Below, in pieces: positions 33,466 to 46,058 of a stretch of 64,000 bases of DNA. The first letter of the stretch is position 1. Every line of letters starts with the position of its first letter. The stretch is from positions 1,038,117 through 1,102,116 of the forward strand of contig CM055093.1 in the NCBI GenBank assembly GCA_029204225.1, written 5' to 3'. A program made the translations under genes and the position numbers. The notes under the pieces are model-generated. The model was not told where the DNA came from, did no database searches, and worked only from the letters and a program-made list of their open reading frames with translations. This DNA comes from Diphasiastrum complanatum. Lineage: Eukaryota > Streptophyta > Lycopodiopsida > Lycopodiales > Lycopodiaceae.

Positions 33466-36400
33466 CCCTCTTCAACTAGTTTTAGCATAGACTTTGATAA
33501 TACTCCAAGTGAAGTCCTATGCTTCATGAACAAGTCTTTTCCCAATGCTTTGGTGAAGATATCAGCTACACATTCCCTTGAAGACACATGTTGAAGCTCC
33601 ACCTCCTTTGTAATGACTCGCTCCCTCACAAAATGATATTGTATCTCAATATGCTTGCTCCTAGCATGAAAGATAGGATTGGATGCCATTCTTTGGGCTG
33701 ATTTATTTTCACAAAAGATGATTGGGCTCTCTGAAAAATCCAGCAAGTGAAGATCCTTGATCATCCTCTTGATCCATACCATCTCCTTTGTGCAATGTGT
33801 AAGAGCTTTGTACTCGGCCTCACTAGATGACAATGAGATAGTGGCTTGTTTCTTTGACATATATGATATAGCTCCATCACCTATGAAAATACAATAAGAA
33901 CTAATGAATTTCCTATCCATTACATTTTCAGCATAGTCCGAATCTGAAAATCCAAAAGGATTAGGTGATGATCCCTCATACAATATGCCAAAATCTCGAG
34001 TTCCAATGATGTACGCTTTCCTAGCTTCCAATGCTCCTCACTAGGATCTTGCATGAATTGACTCAATCTTCCAACACAATAGCTTAGATCGTGTCTAGTA
34101 ATGGTTAGATAGGTGAGTGAACCAACTAGCTTCCTATAGAGAGTAATGTCCTCAAAGGATCTTTCATTACCTCTTATAGTTAGCTTTACATGAGACTCCA
34201 TAGGTGTATCAATGGCTTTTGCATCTACCATATGAAATCTTTCTAGAATAGAATTAGCATACTTATCTTGACAAATGAAAGTAGATTGAGAAGATCTAAT
34301 GACTTTTATTCCTAAAATGTAATGCAAATTACCAAGATCATGCACTCAAACTCCTTCTTAAGAGCATTCTTGATATCCTCCACATCTTGATTGTCTCCAC
34401 CACTCAAGATGATATCATCCACGTAGATTAGCAAGATGGTAACATGATTTCCAGCAAACCTATAATAAAGTGAATGATCATACTCACTCATAACAAAGCC
34501 TTGAGAGAGTAAAAAAGTGTTAAGCTTACTTGGTGCTTGCTTAAGGCCATACAAACTCTTTTGTAGAAGACACACATGATTTGGCTTTGTTGATGAAATG
34601 TAGCTCTCAGGCTGCTCCATGTATACTTCCTCCTCAAGATCACCATTCAAGGATGCATTTGAAATGTCCATTTGCTATAGATCCCATCCATAAAGTGTAG
34701 CAAGTGAATTGATGACTCAAATGCTTACCATCTTTGCCACGGGTGCAAAGGTCTCATCATAGTCAATTCCTTGTTGTTGAGCATATCCTTTTGCCACTAA
34801 CCTTGCCTTGTACTTGTTGATAGATCCATTGTGGTTTGTCTTCACCTTGAAGATCCATTTGCATCCAATAGCTTTCTTGTCCTTAGGCAACTCCACCAAT
34901 ATCCATGTTCCATTCTTCATAAGAGCTTGATACTCGAGATCCATTGCTTGGATCCACTCCTCTTCTTTCCTTGCTTGATCTACACTTGTAGGCTCATCCA
35001 AAGAGGTTAGAAAAGCAACATAATTTCCAAAAACTATTTTCTTACCCTTTTGATCATATGTGAGCCTTGAAGGTACTTGTCTTTCTCTTGATGTTCTCCT
35101 TGGCTTTTGACTTGATAAAGGTCCATCATCACCACCATCCAAAGTAGGATCCATCTCATCAACATCAAGAATGTTAGATCCATCCACTTTACCATCATCA
35201 TGCTTGAAGACACCTTTGGAATGTTCCCCTCATCAAAAATGACATCTCTACCAACAATCACTTTGTTAGTAGAAGGAATGTAAACCTTGTAGGCTTTACT
35301 CACCTCACTATATCCAACAAAAATACCTCTTCTTGAAGATGGACCTCCTTGGTCTTATCATCAAGAGTAATGTTGACATAGCATGTGCATCCAAAGGTTC
35401 TTAGAAAGTTGACACTCGGCCTCCTCTTGAATAGCATCTCAAAAGGTGTCCTTCCATCCAAAATAGCACTCGGCCACCTATTGCACAAGAAATTGGCACA
35501 CAACAAAGCTTGATCCCAAAACGGTTTGTCAAGATTAGCACTTAACCTCATAGCTTTAGCACTTTCACATAAAGTCCTATTCTTTCTTTCAGCCACTCCA
35601 TTCTGTTGTGGGGTCCTTGATGTTGTGTACTCCCTCTTGATCCCATGCTCATCACAAAAGTCCTTGAACTTGTTAGATAAGTTGAAACTTTGTAAATCTA
35701 GAAATAGATCTATTACAAGGTAGTCTATGTGACTTAGACAAAGCACAAGACTCACAAACATGCTTGTCATTACTTAAGGAACTTGGAAGACCAATCACAA
35801 CCTTCTTCCTTGCCATTACCTCCAATGACTTGAAGTTGAGGTGTCCCATCCTTTTGTGCCAAACCTTTTGAATAGAAATTTGCTCCCTTGCAACACATCC
35901 AACTTGGTTAGCAATAACACAAGCTTCAAGTTTGAATAACTTCCCTTGTCTTTTACCTTTTCCAATCAAGACATCCTTCCTTTTGATCAAACAAGCATCT
36001 CCATCAAACTCCACCTTGAGGCCCTTACTTAGCATTTGACTCACACTAAGCAAATTCTTGGTAATAGATGTAATAGACAAGACATCCTCCAAATGAACAT
36101 TCCTATTTGTGGAGAGAGAAATAGGAAATGTGCCAATCTCTTTGATTGCACACTCACCATCATTGGCCGTGTAGATCACCCTCTTGTCATCTCCATATGC
36201 CAACAAAGAAGTGAAGTACTCTTTGTGAAAGGTCATGTGTGAACTTGCTCCACTATGAATCCACCAAGAATCTAAATCTCCATCATTAGCAAGCATACAT
36301 GAAGACATCACAAAAGCATCATCATTTGCATCTTGAACATCCAAACCATCCTCATCAAGGGTAAGATTACCTTGCTTGTCTCCTTGATCTCTCTTCTTCT

Positions 36401-37169
36401 TGTAGCACTCACTTGCAAAGTGTCCTTCGATGCCACAATAGAAGCACTTGAGCTTTGATCTATCCTTCTCTTTGCCACTTGAAGAAGAATCCACTTGATC
36501 TTGCCCTTTAGACTACTTGCTTTTGGTTTTGCCCTTGAATTTGCCCTTTTTGAACATAGCATCCTCTTGAAGTGTCGATGTAGATCCACCTCTTGCTTGA
36601 AGCCTATATTCCTCATTGATCAAGATCTCTTGAAGATCTATCAAAATTGGAAAAGTCTTTTGAATAGCAATACTTTGAACAATGTTAGCATGATCATCCA
36701 ACAAGCCATTAAGAATCACTTCAATAAGCTCTCCTTCCTTAATGCTTTCATCTATGCAAGCTAACTCATCATTCAATGCTTTCATTCTCAAAACAAAAGT
36801 ACTTGGACTTTCTTCATTCTTTTGCAAACAAGAAAAGATTTTCCTTCTTAGAGTCAACACTCTATAAGTAGACTTGGATTCATAAAGCTTATTCAATGAA
36901 TTCCAAGCTTCCAAAGATGATGTGCACTTACCAACTTCCTTGAGAAGTTCATTGGTAACATTCATCTTTATCATGTGTAGAGCCTTCTTGGCCCTCTTGT
37001 CATACCTCAATTGATCTTTTTGTGTTGCTGGTCTCTCCTCCAAGCCTACAAAAATATCCAAAACATCATTCATCTCAAGAAGTGACTCCATCCTCACCTT
37101 CCACAATGAATAGTTACTTGAGGTAAGCCTATCATTGGCTTCCAACATGACTCCAATTAAGGTTTCCAT
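33466..37169 (-). pseudogene. Copia gag-pol with all domains, inactivated
   Basis: Minus strand in order: gag (36513-37169, 'DRLTSSNYSLWKVRMESLLE'); after a single in-frame TAG (36513-36515) at a codon that is Trp in the copy at 49 kb, a zinc knuckle 'CFYCGIEGHFASEC'; protease 'WWIHSGASSHM' with catalytic Asp replaced by His; pre-integrase 'VWHKRMGHLNFKSLEV'; integrase with the first catalytic segment deleted at 'FTK' and a frameshift into 'TPQQNGVAERKNRTL' (35300-35770); integrase C-terminus; reverse transcriptase split at 34717, 34671 and 34345 ('GYAQQQGIDYDETFAPVAKM', 'YGLKQAPSKLN', 'ILLIYVDDIILSG', with YVDD intact); RNase H (33459-34031, 'ISLSSSEAEYKAL', 'CVADIFTKALGKDLF'). It is the best-preserved reverse transcriptase in the window and a relative of the likely helper for elements A and B. 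Confidence 0.92.
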
Positions 37170-37756
37170 GTAGCAATGACCTGATCTTCTCTTTCAACCT
37201 GCTTCAATGCACAAAGTACTCCTTTGAACAACAACAAATGCGTTCAAAAGAAATCACCAAGATTTGAAACTAGCTCACAAATTCTCTTTTAGCACTTATC
37301 CAAGCAAATCAACACATAGAATCATGGAATCTTGATCAACTTATGATCTATCCTCAATCCAATGACTTTTGCCACTTCCTAATATTGAAACACACTCAAA
37401 TGAAGTCCATCAACCTCACTATCAAGAGAGCCAATCAAAATTAGGGTTTTGACAAAATCACAAAAAATTGACTATTCCAAATCTACAGGCAAATGCTTAA
37501 AATTTGAAATGCAATCTATAAGCCACCACTTAGGCTGAACCAATGATCCAAAAATCGGCCCAATCTAGTATGTGAATTCAAGAATCAGAATTGAACAAGT
37601 ATATTGACCTATTTAGTGTTTTGATCTACAAAAGATCCAATCTACAAAAGCAAAAAATCCGATTTTGGTGTAGAATCCTCTCTAGCATGCTCTAGACTTG
37701 ATATCTTCACCAAATCATTGATAGATCTGATTTCCTCCTTCATAACCTGAAACACA

Positions 37757-37769
37757 AGCTCCGATACCA
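37757..37769 (-). other. Primer-binding site of the 33-38 kb copia element
   Basis: The minus strand reads tggtatcggagc, one base different from the usual tggtatcagagc. It abuts the LTR at 37770. Confidence 0.85.
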
Positions 37770-38419
37770 TGTGAAAGATTTCAGATCCTTAAGATCCAAT
37801 CTACTTGAATGATCTTCGGTTAGAAAGAGAAATACACTACCAATCTCACCAATGTAGAAAAATCAGCATCTACACACAATTTGAGATGCAAACACTAATA
37901 GAACTTGATCAAACTTGAATGAAATTATTATGTACTATTGTTGTCCGTACAAAACCAGCAAGCTACTATATTTCACACGTGTGGATCCAAAAATAACAAA
38001 TACAGATCATTCTACACATAGAATTGCAAGCAATCACCAAGATAGTGCACCAATGGATAGTAGAACCCAAGAGAACCATGTATAAGCATGAAATGAGATA
38101 GAGAAGAGAGAAGATGACTCTCTCCATGAGTTACATCCTTTTATAGTAGGTCCAGACCCTATTTGGCCACTTGGCTTTCCCACCAAAATGCTAACCCTAC
38201 TAATTTTGGGTCTAGATTCAATGTACCTAACTTATTCAAATTGAATCTACTCAAACTCGCATTCTATCTTTCCCACACTTTCAAAAAGTGTTTATTCAAA
38301 TGAAATTTAGACTAATGAACTATGAAAGGTCAACCTCTAAGTCTAAAACAAGTTTTGGCCTCAATATGCCAAATATGAAAATATTGCAAAATGTGATGAA
38401 ACTAGTTGAATCTTTCACA
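37770..38419 (-). repeat. 5' LTR of the 33-38 kb copia element
   Basis: A 650-bp LTR with plus-strand ends tgtgaaagatt and gaatctttcaca. It carries a minus-strand TATA-like 'actataaaagg' near 38143-38155 and a CACACGTGTG palindrome near 37975. Confidence 0.88.
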
Positions 38420-41211
38420 ACACGCAGAGGATGAAGAACGGGTCAATAATCACACTTTCAATGCTCTTGGCGAGTGGTGAGTTTGATGATTTTGCAATTT
38501 TGCAGTCAGTAAGTCAATTTTGATCAAGTCATTTTAGCTGTGGAGTAGTGTATCAAGTTTGTCATCGAGGAGATACACTTCAACTACCAGTTTGGATACG
38601 TCAAGTCAATTGGCCATATCAGTATTGCATCAAGGATGCAGATTTTAGTGATGACAGGATGCAGATCATTTGGTTTGGACCATGGAAGATCTCACAGGTT
38701 CACTTGGAGGGATATTGGCATGCATAGTTATGTGACAGACTTGATGGTGGCTTTGAAGCTCACATCTCATTGTATTCTCAAGGAGTAGTTTGAAAATATT
38801 CACAGGAGCAACTTAGAGCTAGATTGGAGGAATACAAGTGGGCACTACAGGGTAGATTCTCAGATCTTTGTAATCGTAGATGGCATTGGGATACTTGGTA
38901 GGGATAGCACTGCAGGATGACATGGGATGATCATCAGGGGGTAGCTATTTCAGATTGGACTTGAGTCTTTAGATGGACAAGACTTACAGGTGGGATTCAT
39001 GATGGAATCAAAAAGCTACAAATGAAAATGGACAAAGAGTGAAGCTTTGGGAGCTAGCTCTAGGTTGGAGAGCTACTGGAGATCGCACGGGGTGTGATCG
39101 GAGGGCAAACACTATGATGGGTGTTTTGCTAGCGATCTACTACAGGGGACATTGATGGTGAGGACTTGATGGTGTGCTCATTTGGGAGTACAAGATGGCA
39201 TTACAGCAGGGGGCCAGTTTTGGACATTGGCATTGATGGGGAGGCATCTACCATCATGGGCGTGGATAAGCTACCTATAGCTTTCATGTAGTTGGCTGTA
39301 TTTGCAGGAGTCTAGGCTTGGCACAGGTATTGGATTTTCCATGGTGCAGATTCTCAGGTGGTGAGATTAGGGATAAGCCTAGAGGGAGTCACTCAGAGCC
39401 ATATACCGTAGTACGATCAAGGAGACAATAGTCTCGGGATCCCATGAGCGGTGACTCAGGGACAAGCTTGCATTGGCATGGTGTCGGGTGGCACATAGCT
39501 AGGGAGAGCGAGCAGATGCTAGGAGCCAGGTGGAGTAGGTGATGCTTTGGAGTTCAGCTTGTCTAGTAGGATGGTGACCAGGATCGGAGACATCAGGTGA
39601 GCATAGCATGTGGATGATGAGTCCATTGGGGTGGCACTCAAGGAGATGCTACAGTTGCTCAGATATGATATGTCATTTGATGTATGGACAATGTTCTTCA
39701 GCTGGTGTATCATGTGATGACCTAGGGATGGGTCATGCCTACTTGGAGGTAGGTGGCATGGAGTGTACCTAGGGTGGTACATATCCTGAGGGCATGGAGT
39801 GCATTACGGGGTGATGTAAATCAGCTGCATGGTCATATGCATGATAGTCTCCAGGTTGGCGTCATCCATCATTATTTGGTAAGCTGAATGCAATCTTTTG
39901 ATTAGATCCAGTTGGAGTCTAGTTGCACTACAGGTGGACAGATTCTTGGGGAGCTATCAGCGGGTAATGGATACTTGGTGATCAGATGGTACAGGGTTCT
40001 AGAACTATCCTACTTGATATGCTATGGATCGTGGGTGAGTTGTTCATCATGATAGTGGATCTAGTTTGCATTTGCTTTGGCTTGGACGCTATGATGGATG
40101 TTGTGGGGAGATAGGCTCTTTGGTGGGAGGCCTATAGACTGGTCAAATCAGAGTTGGCAACATCAAGCATGGAAAGCTGAACCTACATGGGATGTAGGAC
40201 AGATAGATCATCATCAGTATCTCTGGGAGGTGGGCGAGCTACTCAGGTATAGCCTATGGTGAGGTTTGTGTACATTCATTCATTGAGTCCTTGGTAGACT
40301 CTTGCGCTTGGAGCATGGGGAATGGATGGGGATCAGCTTTCAAGCCTATTGGACAGGATGTCAGGGCAAAGCGGCTTGGAGCATAGCTTTGTTTGGGAGA
40401 TACATCAGGGATGAGGCTTGGAGCAATCATTGGTTCGAGATGGTTGATCTTGGATGATGTATGAGGACATCTATGTGATATGCTTGGACGTGAGGGCAGG
40501 TGCAGGCCATGGTAGGAGACCTGATTTGATGACCAATGGTGTAGTAGTGGATCTACAAGTGGCACAGGTGTTGGTACGACAGGATACCACTTATGGGCAG
40601 GCCATGGTCATGTATTTGACGCTTTATCATTCGTGCTAGTGTGCATGAGTGTGTGTGGGCTTGCATGTTGCCTTGTCATGAGGGTCTAGATCTGAGTCGG
40701 AGTCATATGTGGTTGTGCATTTGCTACTCATAAACAAAGTAGTCATTTGATAGCTCTTTGACTTGTCATTAAGTCTACTAGTTGTTTATCCGGTGAGGGT
40801 ATAGTCTTATGGTGGTAGTAAGATTTCCTCAGGTTGAGCCTCAGTCGCTCATGTATGTCAGCTTTATAGGTCTGTGCTTGTAAGTGTTTGGTAGGATGTC
40901 AGCCTAGCTAGATGGAGGATGCAATTCTCATGGTGGCAGTGGAATTTCCTTAGTTTGAGCCATGTCGCTCATGTGGTCCACTTGTGGTCAAGTTGGATTG
41001 GGGACGAGTCAGTTGGTCGAGAGTGTGGTAGACTCTTTATATGAGCATTGTGTTTACATGATACTTCGTGTGCCAAACCTGGTAGTTTGATGGTGTGCTT
41101 GAGTATGAGTCAAGTACAAGGTAGCAAGGATATGCATAACATCTTTTGGACACTCCAGATGTTGCTGCAATATATTTTTTTACTCCTACTGCATTTGAGC
41201 TTAAGGGAGAG
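38420..41211 (+). mobile_element. Non-coding internal region of an LTR retroelement
   Basis: About 2.8 kb rich in G and T with no frame over 103 codons and no retroelement domain. It runs into a purine tract (aagggagag) and an LTR at 41212. Large non-coding interiors are typical of LARD-type derivatives. The left end starts abruptly at the LTR of the preceding copia element, so the 5' LTR is missing or outside the retained part. Confidence 0.5.
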
Positions 41212-41680
41212 TGTTAAGAATCATATTTGATCTGATATGTTTATTGTAAGCTCAAAATGCAGTATTGTAATTAACTATACATATCTTCAGTTAATTAGGA
41301 TTTACAATTTTTGGTTGTTATCGGGACATGACCCACTATTGTCATATCAGTCGGGCACTGATCTAGTAGATGGCTACTTGGGTTAGCCAGGTAGCCACAC
41401 GTAAGAAAAGTTAGCCTGTACAGAGTTTTATACAGTGTATGCTATACTCGAGGGCATGTCTCAAGTTTGTCGGTCGAATTTGGCCATATTGGGCCCGACC
41501 TTAGTTTGACAGGTGGTAGGCCAATTTTAGGACACCTGCCTTTTCATGCAGTTTGTGAATACTCTATATATACAATGTTTCTTTGTAGTCTATTAGCTTT
41601 TGTTGTGCCATCTTTGAGAGCTTGGAGGAGTGTCTATGTTGATTGATTATGTGATCTGCATACTGCACTAAATCCTAACA
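41212..41680 (+). repeat. LTR (469 bp) of the non-coding element
   Basis: It starts TGTTAAGAAT and ends AATCCTAACA, giving inverted TGTTA/TAACA ends. It contains 'ctatatatacaatg' near 41562 and is preceded by a purine tract. No second copy of this LTR was seen in the window. Confidence 0.6.
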
Positions 41681-42099
41681 AGATTTTAACACATATTGTT
41701 TAGACAATTCCTTGACACTGCTTCTTATCTTTTGAAGATAAGCTGACGACATTTGATAAAAAAAACCTCCCATGTTATCTGAAAGGTGTTATGTACAAAG
41801 CTTAGGCAATAATATAATATTATTCATAATTTGTAAACTAGAAAGTGTTTAAAAGCTCATCAAATATGTCTTTTTGTGAAACATTTTATGTATATTATCT
41901 ATGAGTATTATCTTTTTTTCCTTCTCCATTCGTGGATCGAAAAAGGGCTCTAGTCCATTTAAGATCAAGTGTCGCCGCTAAACCTCATCTAAACTCTTCA
42001 TACGACATCCCAAACAATCACGACAAGGACACGACACATATTTCATACCACGTGTTGTAGCTTCATGCTTGGATTGGTTCCAAAGTTCCTGAACCCTAT

Positions 42100-44100
42100 C
42101 CGCTTTTGTCAATATATCATCCATGTGATATTTAAGTCTATGTATGACATATCTTTATCATATTAGGCAGTATCCATCCATTCATGTGTAAATTTACCTA
42201 CTTGGGCTATACATGGGATATTATACCTATCGACATGTTCTATATTGTCTGATTCAACACTAATAAATATCATCGATGTGTATTACACAATATAAGACAC
42301 ATTTTATACCTATCAACATGTTCTATATTGTCTAATTCAACAGTAATACATATCATCAACGTATATCACACAATATATGACACAATTAAAGGCAAGTTAT
42401 ACTATCATATCCATCTAACTACTTTCATTTGCCGACTTATCTACACATGAAGCCGTAATTTTTTTTATAAATAGTAAATTTTGGCATAAATGACGGCAAC
42501 TGAAAAACTGTCACATAAACCAGAATAAATGACGGTTTTCAAAACCGTCATTTATTCCATTTTTTGCATGAATTGATGTTTAAGTCTATGTATCACATAT
42601 ATTTATCACAATAGGCAATGATCCATCCATTCATGTGTAAATTTACCTACTTGGCTTATACATGGGATATTATACCTATCGACGTGTTCTATATTGTCAG
42701 ATTCAACACTAATATATATCATCGACGTGTATCAAACAATATATGACACACTTATATCAATTTAAAGGCATGTTATACTATCATATCCATTTAACTACTT
42801 CTATTCAACCACTTATCTACACATAAAGCCGTAAATTTTTTTCAAAAAAGTGTAATTTCCAGCATAAATGACGGCTTCTGAAAAACTATCATATAAACAA
42901 GAATAATTGACGGTTTTCTAGGCTGTCACTTATTCCATTTTTTGCATGAATTGATATTTAAGTCTATGTATCACATATACTTAGCATAATAGGCAGTAAT
43001 CCATCAATTCATGTGTAAATTTACCTGCTTGGGTTATACATGGAATATTATACCTATCGACATGTTCTAAATTGTCGAATTCAACACTAGTACATATCAT
43101 CGACGTGTATCAAACAATATATGACACATTTATATCAATTTAAAGGCATGTTATACTATTATATCCATCTAACAACTTTTATTTGCCCATTTATCTACAC
43201 ATGAAGCCATAAAAAATTGTAATTTTTGGCATAAATGATGATTCTGAAAAACTATCATATAACCCAGAATAAATGACTTTTTGCATGAATTTATATCTAA
43301 GTCTATGTATCACATATATTTATCATAATAGGCAATAACTCATCATTCATGTGTAAATTTACCTACTTGGGTTATACATGGTATATTATACCTATTGACA
43401 TGTTCTAAATTGTCGGATTCAACACACATCATCGACATGTATCAAAAAATATATCAAACACTTATATCAATCTAAAAGCATGTTATACTATTAGATCCAT
43501 CTAACTACTTTTATTTGCCCACTTATCTACACATTAAGCCATAAAACTTAAAAAAATGTCATTTTTGGCTTAAATGAGAGCTTTTGAAAAACTGTCATAT
43601 AAACTAGAATAAATGACGGTTTTCTAAGCCGTCATTTATTCCATTTTGTGCCTGAATTGATATTTAAGTCTATGTATCACATATTCTTATCATAATAGGC
43701 AGTAATCCAACCATTCATGTGTAAATTTACCTTCTTGAATTACACATGGGATATTAGCTATATTGTCAAATTCAACACTAATACATATCAACTTTTGAAA
43801 AGCTATCATATAAACAAAACAAGAAAAATCTACAATTTTCTAGGCCACCATTTACACCAATGTTTGCATGAAATGATGATTTAAGTTTAGATATCACATA
43901 TATCTATCTGATTATGCAGTAATCCATTCATTTATGTGTATATTTAGCTTATGTTATACTGTATCACATATTATTCCTATCCATGTGTTCAATATTGTTG
44001 AATTCAATACTAATACATTGTAATACATATCATCAATATGTATCGAAAAGTATATGACACACTTATATCAACTTAAGAGTGTTATTCTATTATATCCATC
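42100..44100 (+). repeat. Tandem array of about six diverged units of roughly 340-440 bp
   Basis: The marker 'tatttaagtctatgtatcac' or a variant starts units near 42127, 42567, 42955, 43291, 43661 and 43878. Units share 'gtgtaaatttacctacttgg', 'atattatacctatcgacatg' and 'tgttatactatcatatccat'. Each junction carries an inverted repeat around 'atgacggttttc...ccgtcatttattcc'. One, at 42523-42557, is a perfect palindrome with 17-base arms and one central base. Inverted relatives lie at 26045-26570 beside a Ptta gene. CACTA subterminal repeats or a satellite are both possible. Confidence 0.8.
42523..42557. repeat. Perfect 35-base palindrome (17-base arms)
   Basis: Arms gaataaatgacggtttt and aaaaccgtcatttattc flank a single C. 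Equivalent sites in neighbouring units (about 42903 and 43608) are diverged versions. Confidence 0.9.
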
Positions 44101-44103
44101 TAA

Positions 44104-44460
44104 CTAGTTTTATTTGCCCACTTCCAACATCATCTGCAATCATATTACCTCGTTTGCCATCTTTGAAGCTGCGACATATTCAGCTTCGCATGAGGATTGA
44201 GCCACCAAGGTTTGTTTCTTGTATGTCCAGCTGATTGCTGCTCCGCACACAATCAAACATCCTCTTGTCACGGACTTGTTGTCGTCTTTTCAGCTCGCCC
44301 AACTTAATCTTTCGCACGAATGTGTTCAAATCTTTGTCGTCCCACTGTAGGTAAGTTAATTGGTCTTCCAAGAACATGACCTGATTACAAGATTGAGTCT
44401 CATTCTAGGTTTGCAATTCTTCCCATAAATCCTTTGCGTTTGAAATTGATGTAAGATCTA
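44104..44460 (-). pseudogene. Copia RNase H and gag scraps joined together
   Basis: Minus strand 'AISWTYKKQTLVAQSSCEAE' followed by YVAASKMANEV is the copia RNase H SS.EAEY motif (44150-44250). Immediately beyond it, 'MFLEDQLTYLQWDDKDLNTF' with 'VRKIKLGELKRR' is gag (UBN2)-like (44270-44400). Their adjacency reflects deletion of everything between. Both are short and broken. Confidence 0.7.
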
Positions 44461-44468
44461 GGATTATA

Positions 44469-44660
44469 TTGTCATGCACTGAGAAAATTAACCCACAATT
44501 TGCCAATGGGCATAAATATATTGTCATGGTAACCGACTATGCTACAAAGTGGGTGGAAGTGAAAGCATTGCAGGATAATACCACAAAGTTCATCATCAAG
44601 TTTATATTTAATAATATTCTCATGAGATTCGAATGTCCTCTGAAAATATAAAAGGATGTA
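44469..44660 (+). pseudogene. Ty3/gypsy integrase fragment
   Basis: The plus frame reads '[20 protein letters not shown]' then '[12 protein letters not shown]' and 'ILMRFECPL'. This corresponds to the gypsy integrase core around its first catalytic Asp ([10 protein letters not shown]). The fragment ends shortly before a CT tract. Confidence 0.88.
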
Positions 44661-44678
44661 AACTCATGGGAAGAGATG

Positions 44679-44807
<129 letters not shown>

Positions 44808-44869
44808 ATGCTTATACATGAGTTCTCTTGGGTTCATCTATCCTCGGGTGCACTATCTTGATGATACCT

Positions 44870-45144
44870 TGCAATCTTGTGTGTAGAATGCTCATATTTT
44901 GCTATTTTTGGATCCACACATGGAAAGTACATTAGGGTATCGTTATTTTACGGACATCAATTTCATTCTATCATATATTTGATGTTTTATCAAGTTCTTA
45001 TTGAGTTTGTATCTCTTTCATTGAGTAGATGCTGATTTTTCTACGTTGGCAATGTTGTAAATAGTGTTGTCTTTTTTAACCAAAGACCAAGAGACACATT
45101 TTGGATCTTAATGATATAAAATTCTTCACATGGTATCACAGCTC
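44870..45144 (+). repeat. LTR end and primer-binding site of a plus-strand copia copy
   Basis: LTR-like sequence ends 'ttcttcaca' at 45130 and is followed by tggtatcacagctc, a slightly changed primer site. The LTR end matches the family at 37770 (ctttcaca end). The left boundary is approximate. Confidence 0.65.
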
Positions 45145-45710
45145 TTGTGTTTCAGGTTATGGAAGGATCAACCAAATTTATCAAACATTTGGAGGAGATA
45201 CCAATGCTAGAGCATGCTAGATTGATTTCTACTCAATAATCGAGTTCTTTGCATATGTAGATTGGATACTCAATTTTGGTTTATGAACTTGTGGAATTCC
45301 AATTTCTTAGTTGGATTACTGTATTTGGTGATTTTTGATGCATTAAGGTGGTCTCATTAAAGGCTACAAGATTCTATATCAAGTTTTAGGCAATTGCATG
45401 TAGAAATTGGAAGAATTAATTTTTAGTGATTTTATCAAAACCCTAATTTTGATTGGATCTCTACTTTTTGAAGTTGCTGGACTTTAATAGAGTGTGTTTC
45501 AGTCTTAGGAAGTGGAAAGATCCATTATATTGCTGGTAGATCATAGGTTGATAAAAAATTCTTCAATCTATGTGTTGATTTGCTAGTTATAGTGCTAGAA
45601 GAGAATTGAGAGTTTCCATTGTGAATTCTTTTTTAATACATTTGTTGTTATTCAAAAGAGTGCTTTGAGCATTGGAACATGTTGAAAGGAGAAGATCAGG
45701 TCGCTTCAAC

Positions 45711-46058
45711 ATGGCTACAAGTGGAGGCTTTATGTTGGGCAATGATAGGCTTACCTCAATCAACTATTCTACTTGGAAGGTGAGGATGGAGTCCTTATTG
45801 GAGATGAATGACTTGATGGAGATTGTTGTAGGTGTGGAGGAGAGGCCTCAAGCACCTCAAGATCCAGTGAGGTATGACAAGAGAGCAAAAAGATCTCTAC
45901 ACATGATAAAGATGAATGTTACCAATGAGCTACTCAAGGAGACTGATAAGAGCAATTCATCTCGAGAGGCTTGGGAAGCTTTGAAGAAGCTTTATGAATC
46001 CAAGTATACATCTAGAGTTTTGACTCTAAGAAGACAAATCTATTGGAATTTAATCTAA
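45711..46058 (+). pseudogene. Copia gag, 3'-truncated
   Basis: From ATG 45711 the frame reads 'MLGNDRLTSINYSTWKVRME' and 'IKMNVTNELLKETDKSNSSR', ending 'SRVLTLRRQIY' before unrelated sequence. It is the same gag as at 36513-37169 and 49069-49722, but in plus orientation. The start was chosen over an upstream ATG (45672) by comparison with those copies. About half of gag remains. Confidence 0.85.

Noticed and set aside
40254-40565. 103-codon minus-strand frame in the G/T-rich region
   Set aside because: No motif; it lies inside a non-coding retroelement interior and reflects base composition.
41700-44100. CRISPR-like array of regularly spaced repeats
   Set aside because: Units are hundreds of bases long, diverged, and the sequence is plant nuclear DNA. 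There are no short identical repeats with unique spacers.
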